In this document: positions 21,982 to 30,142 of the stretch, one piece after another
Position numbering within the stretch: the first letter of the stretch is position 1
How the letters are laid out: each line of letters opens with the position of its first letter
Origin: a virus
Length of the DNA stretch: 42,487 nucleotides
IMG/VR virus record: IMGVR_UViG_3300034105_000706
Coordinates: 1-42,487 of that record
Reading direction: 5' to 3' (one strand)
The notes under the pieces: model-generated
What the model was told of the DNA's origin: nothing
Databases searched by the model: none
What the model saw: the letters and a program-made list of their open reading frames with translations, nothing else
Translations under genes and position numbers: made by a program

Positions 21982-22360
21982 TTTGTGTTTTAACATTATG
22001 ACATGACTCACATAATACCTGCAGATGTTCCTTCTCACAGAACAAGCGCTCCACGAATCCTGGGAGGTCTTGTGCACAATTAAGGCTTCCTGCTGGGCAA
22101 ATATGATCCACGTTAATTTTCTTTTCCTGAAACCATTTATTACAGCTGTTGCACAAATATTCATATTTCTGCCTCTTATTAGGACCTTTATAAGGCCTAC
22201 GGGCTTCCATTTTGCATTCTGTTATAGGTTTCCAAAACCTGCTTTTCTGCCTGAGACCACTACGAATAAAGGACCAAAAGGCGCTTTCTGTCATAGTGCC
22301 AGCATTTCTAGGCCTAGCAACCCTTGGTTTGCTGGACCCACGTTTCTTCTTGATTGTCAT
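21956..22360 (-). CDS. HNH endonuclease
   Basis: ATG at 22360 (134 residues) is chosen, not 22414, because the promoter -7 element lies at 22384-22391 and the longer version would overlap it. Zinc ligands CNSC and CESC flank the active segment INVDHICPAG, and HLQVLCESCHNVKT supplies the final His/Asn. The N-terminus is basic (TIKKKRGSSKPRVARPR). It may be a free-standing homing-type nuclease or a genuine recombination enzyme. It opens the unit that contains the RecE-like gene. Confidence 0.85.
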   Translation of the reverse strand: MTIKKKRGSSKPRVARPRNAGTMTESAFWSFIRSGLRQKSRFWKPITECKMEARRPYKGPNKRQKYEYLCNSCNKWFQEKKINVDHICPAGSLNCAQDLPGFVERLFCEKEHLQVLCESCHNVKTQNEKNGKAK

Positions 22361-22373
22361 ATAGTTATAATAA

Positions 22374-22411
22374 GAGAGTGTCACAAATCTATGAAAAAAT
22401 GTGACACTCTC
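22374..22411 (-). terminator. 11-bp perfect hairpin after rIIB, overlapping the next promoter
   Basis: GAGAGTGTCAC (22374-22384) and GTGACACTCTC (22401-22411) are exact inverted repeats with a 16-nt loop. It begins nine bases past the rIIB stop. There is no strong U tract, only UUAUUAUAA. The promoter -7 element lies mostly in the loop. Confidence 0.65.
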
Positions 22412-22415
22412 CAAA
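22384..22415 (-). promoter_or_regulatory. Bacteroidetes-type promoter for the HNH/RecE-like unit
   Basis: TTTG (22415-22412), 20 nt, TAGATTTG (22391-22384). Start near 22379, leader about 19 nt to ATG 22360. The -33 and -7 elements straddle the inverted repeat, so a protein bound there, or the hairpin itself, could control it. Confidence 0.7.
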
Positions 22416-22419
22416 TATA

Positions 22420-23940
22420 TTAATCAAGAGGGACGATGCGCTTGCTTATCTCGTTTTTCATCTCATCCAAAGAAGCTACAATGTTCTCTATTTCTTTTGT
22501 AGAGATGTGAGGCATATTGAATTCATGCTTCTTACTCTCTGCTACGAAACCATCTTTTGCTTTCTCTGTTAGATCTTCAAGCTCACGAATAGCATAGCTG
22601 TCATCCAGCTGTAATGTATCAAAGTCCAAATCATGGAGGATAGATGTGGCTTCCTCACGAGGAACAGTCATGATTGGGAGATATTCCCAGCATCTGCCTT
22701 TTGATTCGCCAATACCCACCACCTTCATTGGATTAATGAGGACTAACACAGACTGGTCACCACATCCTACATAATGAATCTCATCAGAGGTAAAATGCAA
22801 ACCTTCTGCACCACAATCGTCTGTATTCCAACGACATGCTTTAGGGTCCATGTTTACAGCTCTACCTACACGAATGTCAAAAGTTTGTGTATGTGCATCT
22901 GTGAAACGATTTTCTGCTCTGTTAGGAAGATCAAGATAGAGCTCTGTTAGATTACCAAGGTGTTCACCTAGGTCAGACCTCTTCACTGTAACTTCCTCAT
23001 CTTCAGATGTAACATAGTCTTCAATGTCCTCATCATACCATTCCTCACCTTCTACTAGTTCTGTAGTGTAGGTGTCATCAATGTGTAAGAAAGAATATAC
23101 GCCATCTTTTAGATACACCTCATACTTATCAGGAGCTTTCTTCCACACAGCTTTCACTTTATTGTAAGCATTACTTACAAATTGCACGAATTCTGTACCT
23201 CCGTGGAGCGTAACTACGTTCCTGAGTGCAGCAAAGAATCCTTGCTTGGTGATTTTAAAGCTATTCTTCTTGAGGAAGTTGTATAGCTTATCTGCCACTT
23301 CTGCTCTTGGATTCAAGCAACACCACATAAAGAAGCGCTTGAGGGATTGAAACTCGTCATCATTAGCCAGAGCATAGTTGTTAAAACCATTTCTGTTTGC
23401 TATCACGAGGAACTCCTCAACCAACAGCTGTGGCAATGAACGGTTGATACCTACAATATACACAGAATCTCCTTCCATACGGAAGTCTTCAAGCTGTGCA
23501 AGTCTTTCAACTCCTTGTCTAATAGCTCTAGCTCTAGCCACCTCTGCTTCATTTTTCTTTCTTTCAGCCACTACCTCCTGACAAGCAACAAGATTGAGGA
23601 GTTGTTCCTCTGTAGTTGCTTTACGAGCGTATTGAAAGTCATCGTTAGTAGCACCAGGTTTGCTAATGATAGAACCATCATTCAGAACAATAGTGAGCAT
23701 GTCATTCACAAGCTTTATGCTTTTGTAGGGCTTTAGGTCAAGTGTACTACTTGATGTGAATGTAGGCTGAGAAGGTGATTCCCAAAATGGGGGCATGGTA
23801 AAGTTTGTAACCACGGGAGCTGGGGGATTCTCCATCCTTTCTAGCTGTCTTTGTAATTCTTTCATCTTAATCTCATGCTTAAGATCTTCGATCTCTTGTT
23901 CTTTTCTGGACTTAAACCAGTTCAGGCTAAAAATACTCAT
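22420..23940 (-). CDS. rIIB: rIIB-like protein
   Basis: This is a 506-residue protein. The C-terminal half has the rIIB-type segment: RVGRAVNMDPKACRWNTDDC, GAEGLHFTSDEIHYVG, VLVLINPMKVVGIGESKGRC, with conserved Cys and His. The first 35 residues are a charged coiled coil, and a middle helical domain (AALRNVVTLHGG) and acidic insert precede the core. In T4, rIIB works with rIIA in superinfection exclusion and escape from RexAB. The adjacent upstream gene is an rIIA-like ATPase, which strengthens the call. T4 rIIB is shorter (about 312 aa). Confidence 0.75.
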   Translation of the reverse strand: MSIFSLNWFKSRKEQEIEDLKHEIKMKELQRQLERMENPPAPVVTNFTMPPFWESPSQPTFTSSSTLDLKPYKSIKLVNDMLTIVLNDGSIISKPGATNDDFQYARKATTEEQLLNLVACQEVVAERKKNEAEVARARAIRQGVERLAQLEDFRMEGDSVYIVGINRSLPQLLVEEFLVIANRNGFNNYALANDDEFQSLKRFFMWCCLNPRAEVADKLYNFLKKNSFKITKQGFFAALRNVVTLHGGTEFVQFVSNAYNKVKAVWKKAPDKYEVYLKDGVYSFLHIDDTYTTELVEGEEWYDEDIEDYVTSEDEEVTVKRSDLGEHLGNLTELYLDLPNRAENRFTDAHTQTFDIRVGRAVNMDPKACRWNTDDCGAEGLHFTSDEIHYVGCGDQSVLVLINPMKVVGIGESKGRCWEYLPIMTVPREEATSILHDLDFDTLQLDDSYAIRELEDLTEKAKDGFVAESKKHEFNMPHISTKEIENIVASLDEMKNEISKRIVPLD

Positions 23941-23968
23941 TTGTGCTTTGTTTTAATTTGTTATAAAT

Positions 23969-23989
23969 GGGGGACAATAAATGTCCCCC
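23969..23989 (-). terminator. Hairpin between rIIA and rIIB
   Basis: GGGGGACA (23969-23976) pairs with TGTCCCCC (23982-23989), loop ATAAA. On the minus strand the following AUUUAUAA is only weakly U-rich, so partial read-through to rIIB is likely. On the plus strand a T5 run follows, giving a stop for antisense transcripts. Confidence 0.65.
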
Positions 23990-23996
23990 TTTTTGT

Positions 23997-26321
23997 TTAA
24001 TCTTGTTGTATTAACTCTTCAACAGTTTCCGCTGTTAGCGTTTCCTCCAAAGGGAGGTCTTCATTGAAACGTATTCTGTAGTTCTTCCAATCTATCCTAT
24101 GCTTGTGATATTTTAGTAAATCTACAAGAGCTTGAATCATAACTCTCCTTGCTGCACAATCATAAGAAGGCATCTTGTCCAATAAAGTGTTTATAAATTG
24201 GAACTTCTCACAGATGTTTATTACAGCTTTACAGTCAGAATAGATTGTCTGATCAAATGCACCAATTTCTTTAGCTTGATCAATGATGGCGTTTCTCACA
24301 TCATCATCCATGTTCTTAAAATACTTCCGTCTGTATTCACCCATTGCATCAATCTTATTCTGAAGATCCGTAGAGATAGATTGCAGAGCTGATGAATTGT
24401 TGAATATGCTTCTTTGTTCATCATAGAACTTGTCAATCAGAGATGCTGTTGCTATACGCTCAAATGGTTTATTCTTTCCTTCCATAAATTTACTAAATGG
24501 CATTAAGTTATGTAATTCTACTTTTTCTACAAGCTTGAGTTCACGTTCGCTGAGGATAGCTAGCTCCACACGCATTCCACGTGTTGCCTTGAACCACTTG
24601 TCCATCTTCTCCATGTCTTCCTGCTTACCGTACACAAGGATGAAGTTGTTCTGATGGAACTTAGCCATATCATAGGTTTTACTCACCCACTTACAGTCTT
24701 TTCCATCTACCCAGCGCTCTAGTTCTGTAGCTTGCTTACATATCATTTCACCTTTTAGCTTAATCCTACGAGGACCTGTAGCAATACCTGTACCCTTGAT
24801 TTGACCAGTGCTAATACGCTGCTTCTTCCTGCTATCAATAAACTCCTGAGGAACCTCCATTGTGTCAATGTTTACAAAGTTATTTGCATAACTCTTGACA
24901 ATAGTTTTGAACTCCTCGATTCTCTGTTTCCACTCGCTCTTAGGATGTTTACTAAGCTGTAAGATGGTGTAATAATTATCATAATCACTACGACCAAGCT
25001 TTGGACGGAAAGGAAAATCCTTAACCTTCCTAACAATTAAAGCATCTGTGTATGCATCAGGCTGTAAGCTCTTGATATAGTCTTTCTTCAAACCAGGAAT
25101 CCTATCTCCATAATATACATACACGGTGTGTTTTAGGTTCTTGATGGATGTAGTCTGATAGTAGCGCTTGGTATCTCTCATGGTCTTGCTGTTCACATAG
25201 AACTTACCCTCATATTCTCCAAGGATGTAGTCCTGTAACTTAACCAAGTGTTGCATGTCAAGGAGATTGATTCCTTTGAGTTTAGGCGCAGCTATTGCTA
25301 TTGTAGAAAATTTAGATAAAGGATGTACATCCCAGTTGGATTTACCCACCTTCAGATAACGATTGTCTGTATTGAAATAGTCAATCACTCTCTTCAAGTC
25401 TGTAGTTTCCTTCACTGTCTCATTGTATTTCTCAATGAAATAATTAGCTGCTTCTTTCAACTTGTTCAATATTGCTGTCTTAGCTTCCTGTGTATATCTG
25501 ATGGATTCCCTGTTAGGAGTGGGGAATATACCATCTGTCAAACTAAACCTAAGAGCTACAGGAAGACGAAGTGTATCGATTCCTAGCTTCTCAAAGTCAA
25601 GAGGATAATAAACATTATCCAAACATAAGTGCATGTAGTTGTTGCTAGCTAGTTCAGAGAACTGAAAATAGTCATGACGTGTGATTACAAAATCATTACT
25701 GATACCATCTACATCAAAATACACGCTCTCAAAATAAGCCAGCTGCTCTTTAATCTTGTTCTCAAAGCTATACCTATCATAATACTTGATAGGAACAATC
25801 ACCTTGACACCATTAGGCTGATTTGTGGGTGTTTCATATAGGAGGTCAATAGTGTTGACATCCTCACCCTCGTACATCATATATTTGCGTTCTATTCCAT
25901 CCTTACGACACATGAAATAGAAGCTTGATGAATACGCTAGCGGGGCTTTGAATCCTAGCCCCATCATGCCTAGTTCTGTAGCGCTGTTACGCTTTGTGCT
26001 CTTACCATACTTACTGATGATATTCTTTACGTCATCAGCATCCAAACCAATACCAAAGTCCTCCACAGAGAACTCATAGTTGCTTTCTTTATTCCTGCCC
26101 AGGGCAACAATAATAGGTTTATCAATCCCAGCTCTGCGATGTGAGTCTAATGCATTTGATGCACACTCACGGATAGTAGAACCAATAGCGTCTGAATACA
26201 AATTCTTACTCAACATCTGCATCAACACCTGTGCTGATTCTAAGTCAAGGGACATACCTATAGACTCTTGCGACTCACCCTCTTGGTGAATCATGGCTTC
26301 TTTCTGTTTCTCTAAGATCAT
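23997..26321 (-). CDS. rIIA: rIIA-like GHKL ATPase
   Basis: This is a 774-residue protein. The N-terminal Bergerat fold is clear: N box STIRECASNALDSHR, G1 box VEDFGIGLDADDV, and G2 box GMMGLGFKAPLAY. This Hsp90/MutL-like ATPase head followed by a long C-terminal region (residues about 330-774) matches T4 rIIA (725 aa). The nearby rIIB-like gene forms the known pair, acting at the membrane against prophage exclusion and superinfection. ATP binding is direct from the motifs. The partner role is inferred. Confidence 0.8.
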   Translation of the reverse strand: MILEKQKEAMIHQEGESQESIGMSLDLESAQVLMQMLSKNLYSDAIGSTIRECASNALDSHRRAGIDKPIIVALGRNKESNYEFSVEDFGIGLDADDVKNIISKYGKSTKRNSATELGMMGLGFKAPLAYSSSFYFMCRKDGIERKYMMYEGEDVNTIDLLYETPTNQPNGVKVIVPIKYYDRYSFENKIKEQLAYFESVYFDVDGISNDFVITRHDYFQFSELASNNYMHLCLDNVYYPLDFEKLGIDTLRLPVALRFSLTDGIFPTPNRESIRYTQEAKTAILNKLKEAANYFIEKYNETVKETTDLKRVIDYFNTDNRYLKVGKSNWDVHPLSKFSTIAIAAPKLKGINLLDMQHLVKLQDYILGEYEGKFYVNSKTMRDTKRYYQTTSIKNLKHTVYVYYGDRIPGLKKDYIKSLQPDAYTDALIVRKVKDFPFRPKLGRSDYDNYYTILQLSKHPKSEWKQRIEEFKTIVKSYANNFVNIDTMEVPQEFIDSRKKQRISTGQIKGTGIATGPRRIKLKGEMICKQATELERWVDGKDCKWVSKTYDMAKFHQNNFILVYGKQEDMEKMDKWFKATRGMRVELAILSERELKLVEKVELHNLMPFSKFMEGKNKPFERIATASLIDKFYDEQRSIFNNSSALQSISTDLQNKIDAMGEYRRKYFKNMDDDVRNAIIDQAKEIGAFDQTIYSDCKAVINICEKFQFINTLLDKMPSYDCAARRVMIQALVDLLKYHKHRIDWKNYRIRFNEDLPLEETLTAETVEELIQQD

Positions 26322-26713
26322 TTTACTGGGAATTTAATGCTGATTAATGCTTCTTTTGATTTTCTGTAGTTTTCTATATCTTCTTGTTCTGTAAATATGC
26401 TTTCTGGATCTGTTATCTTAACAACACGAGATCCATTTACACCTATACCATTTCCATAGATGTAATCCTTATAGAACAGTTTGGAAGTGAATCCAAACTT
26501 CTCAAATCTTTGTCCATACCATGACTGAGTGTCTCTGGGTTGTTGATTCTGCCATTCTTCAAAGGCTGCAAGTTTATATCCTGGGATGGCAAATTGATAG
26601 TATTGGACAGTTCCTCTACCTTGTCCACAATACCATCCAAAAGATGTGTAGCCATTACCAGCTACCATGATAAAGTCTCCTATTTGAAGGTCTCCTCCAT
26701 ATCTTAATTTCAT
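26318..26713 (-). CDS. Phage protein, 131 aa, unknown
   Basis: Beta-rich N-terminal part with Gly and aromatics (YGGDLQIGDFIMVAGNGYTS, FGWYCGQGRGTVQYYQF), then RFEKFGFTSKLFYKDYIYGN and RVVKITDPESIF. The opening LQIGDFIMVAG resembles the neighbouring product's LQIGDEFLYSVQG, suggesting a shared SH3-like small domain. It overlaps the rIIA start by four bases. Function unknown. Confidence 0.65.
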   Translation of the reverse strand: MKLRYGGDLQIGDFIMVAGNGYTSFGWYCGQGRGTVQYYQFAIPGYKLAAFEEWQNQQPRDTQSWYGQRFEKFGFTSKLFYKDYIYGNGIGVNGSRVVKITDPESIFTEQEDIENYRKSKEALISIKFPVK

Positions 26714-27024
26714 TAGTCTTCTCTTTTAATTAACCAAATGTTTCTGTAATTGAGATCTATAAACTTCTCAACAGTGTAATTGTCTGACGCATTGTATTCT
26801 TTTCTAGTATATGTGTTTGTTCTACCATTCCACGTATGAGTGTAAGTTGTCTCTTTAATAGCCACTTTACATTTCACTGATTTGTAAAAGGTTTTACCTG
26901 GTGAATGTGTAGGTTGCACCTTTTTGACTTCTACGGGTCTAATCACCTTAGCTCTGGCAATAGTTCCCTGTACAGAGTAGAGGAACTCATCCCCTATCTG
27001 TAACTGTGTTACATCAATTTCCAT
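26713..27024 (-). CDS. Phage protein with small beta domain, 103 aa
   Basis: VTQLQIGDEFLYSVQGTIAR at the start and KFYTHTWNGRTNTYTRKEYN-like polar strands follow (KETTYTHTWNGRTNTYTRKE). The pattern suggests an SH3-like or KOW-like beta barrel. It is adjacent to, and shares its opening with, the 131-residue protein, so the two may be distant paralogues. No enzyme motif is present. Confidence 0.6.
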   Translation of the reverse strand: MEIDVTQLQIGDEFLYSVQGTIARAKVIRPVEVKKVQPTHSPGKTFYKSVKCKVAIKETTYTHTWNGRTNTYTRKEYNASDNYTVEKFIDLNYRNIWLIKRED

Positions 27025-27034
27025 AAATGTTGGT

Positions 27035-27754
27035 TTAAAACGGTGGCTCTTCGTATAGCCACGTGATTTGATAATTGTTGTTCTCTTTAAGAATCTGGCT
27101 CACTTTACCAAACACACCCTCTGTATCCCAATCTGTATTCTTGTAGCTTGCGGAAGCTGGATGTGATAGGGTGAAGGACCATGTGAATGGTGGAACATAA
27201 CGTTCATACTTAGCAGCATCTTTGCCTAGGAATATAAAGGGAACACCAGCTGTATCAAGTACATGCTCAAATAGATACTTGGTGAACGGTTCCCAAAGGG
27301 CAATGTGTGAGCCTGCTTTGTTGATTTCTGTGGTGAGTGCAGCGTTAAGCATTAGCACTCCCTGCTTAGCTAAATAGCTAACATCAGGCGTTTTCACGTA
27401 TTTAAGATTAAGACCATTGTGTAGTTCTCTCTCTAACGCACCATAAAACTGCTCTAATGAAGGTTGCAGGGCATTTGTGATAGAGCATCCCATAAGTAGA
27501 CCATCTGCTACAGCCACACCATTTTTCATAGTGTGGTAGGGACACATACCTATCATAACCACTTTTAAATCATCTAGTGATGTTTCTTTAAATGCTCTAA
27601 AGACATTAGAAGAAAGAGGGGCAATCTTCTTACCCCTCTTTGTTTCCTTTTTGAGAAACTCATAGATAGCATCACATTCATTACTCTCAATAAACGGTTT
27701 CATCTTAATGTGCCAGCTCTCGTGGAACTGGTCAGCGAATTTCTCCCATTTCAT
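27035..27754 (-). CDS. ung: Uracil-DNA glycosylase homologue with altered catalytic motif
   Basis: This 239-residue protein aligns along its length with family 1 enzymes. VVMIGMCPYHT (residues 65-75) replaces the usual GQDPYHG, so the water-activating Asp is Cys71. The uracil-stacking Phe region reads DGLLMGC. The uracil-recognition Asn137 (QGVLMLN) is kept. LSHPASAS has His198 but Ala for Ser of HPSP. The fold and base-binding residues are preserved while key catalytic ones are changed, so the protein might bind uracil-DNA without cutting, or use altered chemistry. Its neighbours encode DUF932 and primase proteins. Confidence 0.85.
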   Translation of the reverse strand: MKWEKFADQFHESWHIKMKPFIESNECDAIYEFLKKETKRGKKIAPLSSNVFRAFKETSLDDLKVVMIGMCPYHTMKNGVAVADGLLMGCSITNALQPSLEQFYGALERELHNGLNLKYVKTPDVSYLAKQGVLMLNAALTTEINKAGSHIALWEPFTKYLFEHVLDTAGVPFIFLGKDAAKYERYVPPFTWSFTLSHPASASYKNTDWDTEGVFGKVSQILKENNNYQITWLYEEPPF

Positions 27755-27755
27755 A

Positions 27756-28538
27756 TTAAAATAGTTCTAGTTGTTCGAGTTGCATAATTGTAGGCACAGC
27801 ATCAATCTCTGTAGGAGCTACCATAATCCCTGCTGCATTCACAAAGAATGTATGCGCGTTAATATGATTTCTCATCCAAAGGGAGGGATGTACTTCCTTC
27901 ATAGCATAAGTGGTGTGCTGATAAAGCTCCCACAAGCTATTTGGTGCACCATAATTAAATGATGGATTTTCTATCTGGCCTCTGATGATGTTAAGTTGTG
28001 TACTCTCAATGATGTTCTCCTCGATAATCATTCTACCAATGAGTTCAGCTGTTGTACGCTTTGTGAGTTCAATATGCTTCATGTTCTCACGGTCTGATTG
28101 CATTTTCTGGAATGCATCACCAGCCTGCTTGATATATTCTGTAATAGCGTTAGGAGTGAATGTTTGAATCTCTCCTACATGCTTCTTTCTAAATGCACCA
28201 TAATCACCTGATACACAACCATTTTCACAAATGAATATGCGTGTACCAATAGCAAACTTCAAGCTCATGCTCTTGTCATAGCTATTCTGCCAGCCAATCT
28301 GTAGCTGCATCTCGCTATCTGCTACATTAGTGATGGTATATCTACCATTAGCTACATTACCTTCTCTAGCAGCGCTGTATGTTTCTTTATCCAACTCAAA
28401 CCCTGCTTGATGTATGCTTTCTAGGGTGAGATCGATAAGTTGCTGATGGGTAATAGGCTTGTATGTCTTTGTTTCCTGTGGAATTTCTGCTGTCAACAAA
28501 ATGTCTTTTGCTGTAACGTAGGACTTTTTAGTTTCCAT
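27756..28538 (-). CDS. DUF932-like protein with C-terminal clamp-binding motif
   Basis: This is a 260-residue protein. The core SLKFAIGTRIFICENGCVSG, FRKKHVGEIQ, and the late WELYQHTTYAMKE and HTFFVNAAGI segments match the DUF932 / phage-plasmid-like family (TIGR03299). Its role is not settled but it is often linked to replication modules. The last five residues are QLELF, fitting the bacterial sliding-clamp binding consensus QL(S/D)LF. A link to the clamp is inferred. It overlaps the next short gene by 11 bases. Confidence 0.75.
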   Translation of the reverse strand: METKKSYVTAKDILLTAEIPQETKTYKPITHQQLIDLTLESIHQAGFELDKETYSAAREGNVANGRYTITNVADSEMQLQIGWQNSYDKSMSLKFAIGTRIFICENGCVSGDYGAFRKKHVGEIQTFTPNAITEYIKQAGDAFQKMQSDRENMKHIELTKRTTAELIGRMIIEENIIESTQLNIIRGQIENPSFNYGAPNSLWELYQHTTYAMKEVHPSLWMRNHINAHTFFVNAAGIMVAPTEIDAVPTIMQLEQLELF

Positions 28539-28701
28539 TTGTTGTTAGTTTAATTGTCTTGTTAAAATAATGTTTTAAAATACCTTCAAGATTCTCGATG
28601 GATATACATTCCACCTCATCTTCTTCTGTAGTTTGTAACCATTCTGTATTCTCTTGAATAGCTTTTATAAGATCTTCAAAATTGTTTGGACGTTGTGTCA
28701 T
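28528..28701 (-). CDS. Small acidic protein, 57 aa
   Basis: ATG at 28701 overlaps the primase stop (ATGA), and the stop lies 11 bases inside the DUF932 gene, so the frame fills the gap exactly. The product is acidic and helical: MTQRPNNFEDLIKAIQENTE, then QTTEEDEVECISIENLEGIL. No family was recognised. Position within the replication genes suggests an accessory or regulatory role. Confidence 0.65.
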   Translation of the reverse strand: MTQRPNNFEDLIKAIQENTEWLQTTEEDEVECISIENLEGILKHYFNKTIKLTTNGN

Positions 28702-29702
28702 AACAGTTGCTTCTGTTTTAAATAGTCTTCAATTGCTTGTATGCCATGCTCTTTTGCTAAATCAGCCCAATCCTTAATACCTTCTGACAAATACTTACGT
28801 GGGACGTTAGCATACTCAAAATCAAACAGCTTAGTTATCATTTGACTGTTCTTAACACCCACCTCATCTGCATCAAAAGAAAGGATTTGCCTATCAGAGT
28901 TGGCTTTTAGATATTCTACATTCCCATCAGAGAAACATGCTACACCCTCATTCTGGACAGCACAGCAGCATGGGAAAACCTTCTTCATCACCATATAATC
29001 CTTCTTGCTCTTGTTTATGAAAGCTACAGAACAATTAGCGATGTCATCCCTACCATCCATAGCGGTGATAGGAACATTATTGGGCACCCATTTGCTTTTC
29101 TTGTCTCCAAAAGGACGATATATCTTCCAGTGGCCATCATATAGATATCCAAACCTGAGGTCAGTCTCTTTAAGAGGAAACAGCTTCCTGTTGAGATAGA
29201 GCTTTTTGATGGAATAAACATTGTTAGCTCTGAGGTCGTCTAAGCTTTGATAGTATTGGTTCCAATAGGCTAGTTCCTCTTGTGTGAACTTACGTGTCAC
29301 CACCTGAATCAAAGAATAGCGCTTACCTAGGTCTTCTGGTTGCTTGTATTCCTTCTGAATAGATTTATATCTTTCTGTGGAAGTTCCTGGGAGGAATCCC
29401 AGTCCAAAATCCTTGTCTATCATCCTCAAGACATCATCAATAGTGCTCAGGTTGAACAACGTCTTTACAAACGTAAAGCAGTCTCCACGTTTAGAGGTGT
29501 CCCCAAAGTCTATGAATGATAGAAAGCCCCTCTTATTGCCTATTACAAAGGATGGGTTGCTCTCTTGTCTGAATGGTGAAAGCGTAGCTTGGTTAATCTT
29601 CCAAGACTTATCTGGCATGTAGAATCTAAATATGTCATACTCTGATATCTTCTGAAGAATAGCTTGAGGTGTGAGCCTCACCTTGATATCTCCTTGAATC
29701 AT
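28698..29702 (-). CDS. DnaG-like primase with TOPRIM domain
   Basis: This is a 334-residue protein. SPFRQESNPSFVIGNKRGFL and FGDTSKRGDCFTFVKTLFN form the zinc-finger-type entry domain, but its Cys/His ligands are mostly lost (a single Cys), as seen in many phage primases. The TOPRIM part has FINKSKKDYMVMKK, where the usual Glu position has changed, and ILSFDADEVGVKNSQ with the Asp-x-Asp. The following helix (SEGIKDWADLAK) matches the conserved DPAD-like end. It makes primers for the DNA polymerase at 36635. Confidence 0.8.
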   Translation of the reverse strand: MIQGDIKVRLTPQAILQKISEYDIFRFYMPDKSWKINQATLSPFRQESNPSFVIGNKRGFLSFIDFGDTSKRGDCFTFVKTLFNLSTIDDVLRMIDKDFGLGFLPGTSTERYKSIQKEYKQPEDLGKRYSLIQVVTRKFTQEELAYWNQYYQSLDDLRANNVYSIKKLYLNRKLFPLKETDLRFGYLYDGHWKIYRPFGDKKSKWVPNNVPITAMDGRDDIANCSVAFINKSKKDYMVMKKVFPCCCAVQNEGVACFSDGNVEYLKANSDRQILSFDADEVGVKNSQMITKLFDFEYANVPRKYLSEGIKDWADLAKEHGIQAIEDYLKQKQLL

Positions 29703-30079
29703 TTGTAGTCAATATACTGTTTTACTTCTTGAATATCTGAATTGGTGAGAATGTTTATCTTGTTCTTAGCCTCAAAGCGCTTGTCATTTAGAAAATAGAC
29801 AGCTCTAGCTAGCTCAATAAACCTATCACCAAATGATTTATCTTTCTCCAGCTTCCTAAGTTCATCTTCCACATCCCATAATTGAGTGTTTACGCCTATC
29901 AAATCCTCATATAGGTTACTTATACTATCTATCATGATGAATGGACCCACTAAGGAAGTGAGGGATTCTATCTCATGTTGAACCTTTGAAAGTTTATCAG
30001 GGCTCACTTTGTGTCTTTTTATTTGTAGGATGGTGTATTTGTCTATCAACTCACCTACACTTACTGGGATTGTTATCAT
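29699..30079 (-). CDS. DUF6165-like helical protein
   Basis: This is a 126-residue protein. The opening ITIPVSVGELIDKYTILQIK resembles the DUF6165 signature (VSVGELxDKxxIL.IK), followed by charged helices (KVQHEIESLTSLVGPF, LWDVEDELRKLEKD, FIELARAVYFLNDKR). DUF6165 proteins are of unknown function and occur near glycan genes in bacteria. It overlaps the primase start by four bases. A terminator lies just upstream, so it may start a transcript, though no good promoter was seen. Confidence 0.65.
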   Translation of the reverse strand: MITIPVSVGELIDKYTILQIKRHKVSPDKLSKVQHEIESLTSLVGPFIMIDSISNLYEDLIGVNTQLWDVEDELRKLEKDKSFGDRFIELARAVYFLNDKRFEAKNKINILTNSDIQEVKQYIDYK

Positions 30080-30082
30080 AGA

Positions 30083-30123
30083 ATAAAAAATTAAGCCCCC
30101 ATTAGATTTCTCTAACGAGGGCT
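30083..30123 (-). terminator. Intrinsic terminator after the SSB-like gene
   Basis: In minus RNA AGCCCUCGUUAGA pairs over 13 bp with UCUAAUGGGGGCU around a GAAA tetraloop, followed by UAAUUUUUU. It lies 20 bases past the stop at 30143 and should reduce transcription into the downstream DUF6165/primase genes. Confidence 0.85.
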
Positions 30124-30142
30124 ATGGTTGGAGGAGGGAAAT

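Noticed and set aside
22361-22414. Upstream start of the HNH gene at 22414
   Set aside because: It would begin upstream of the -7 promoter element and read through the hairpin; ATG 22360 follows the promoter at a normal distance.
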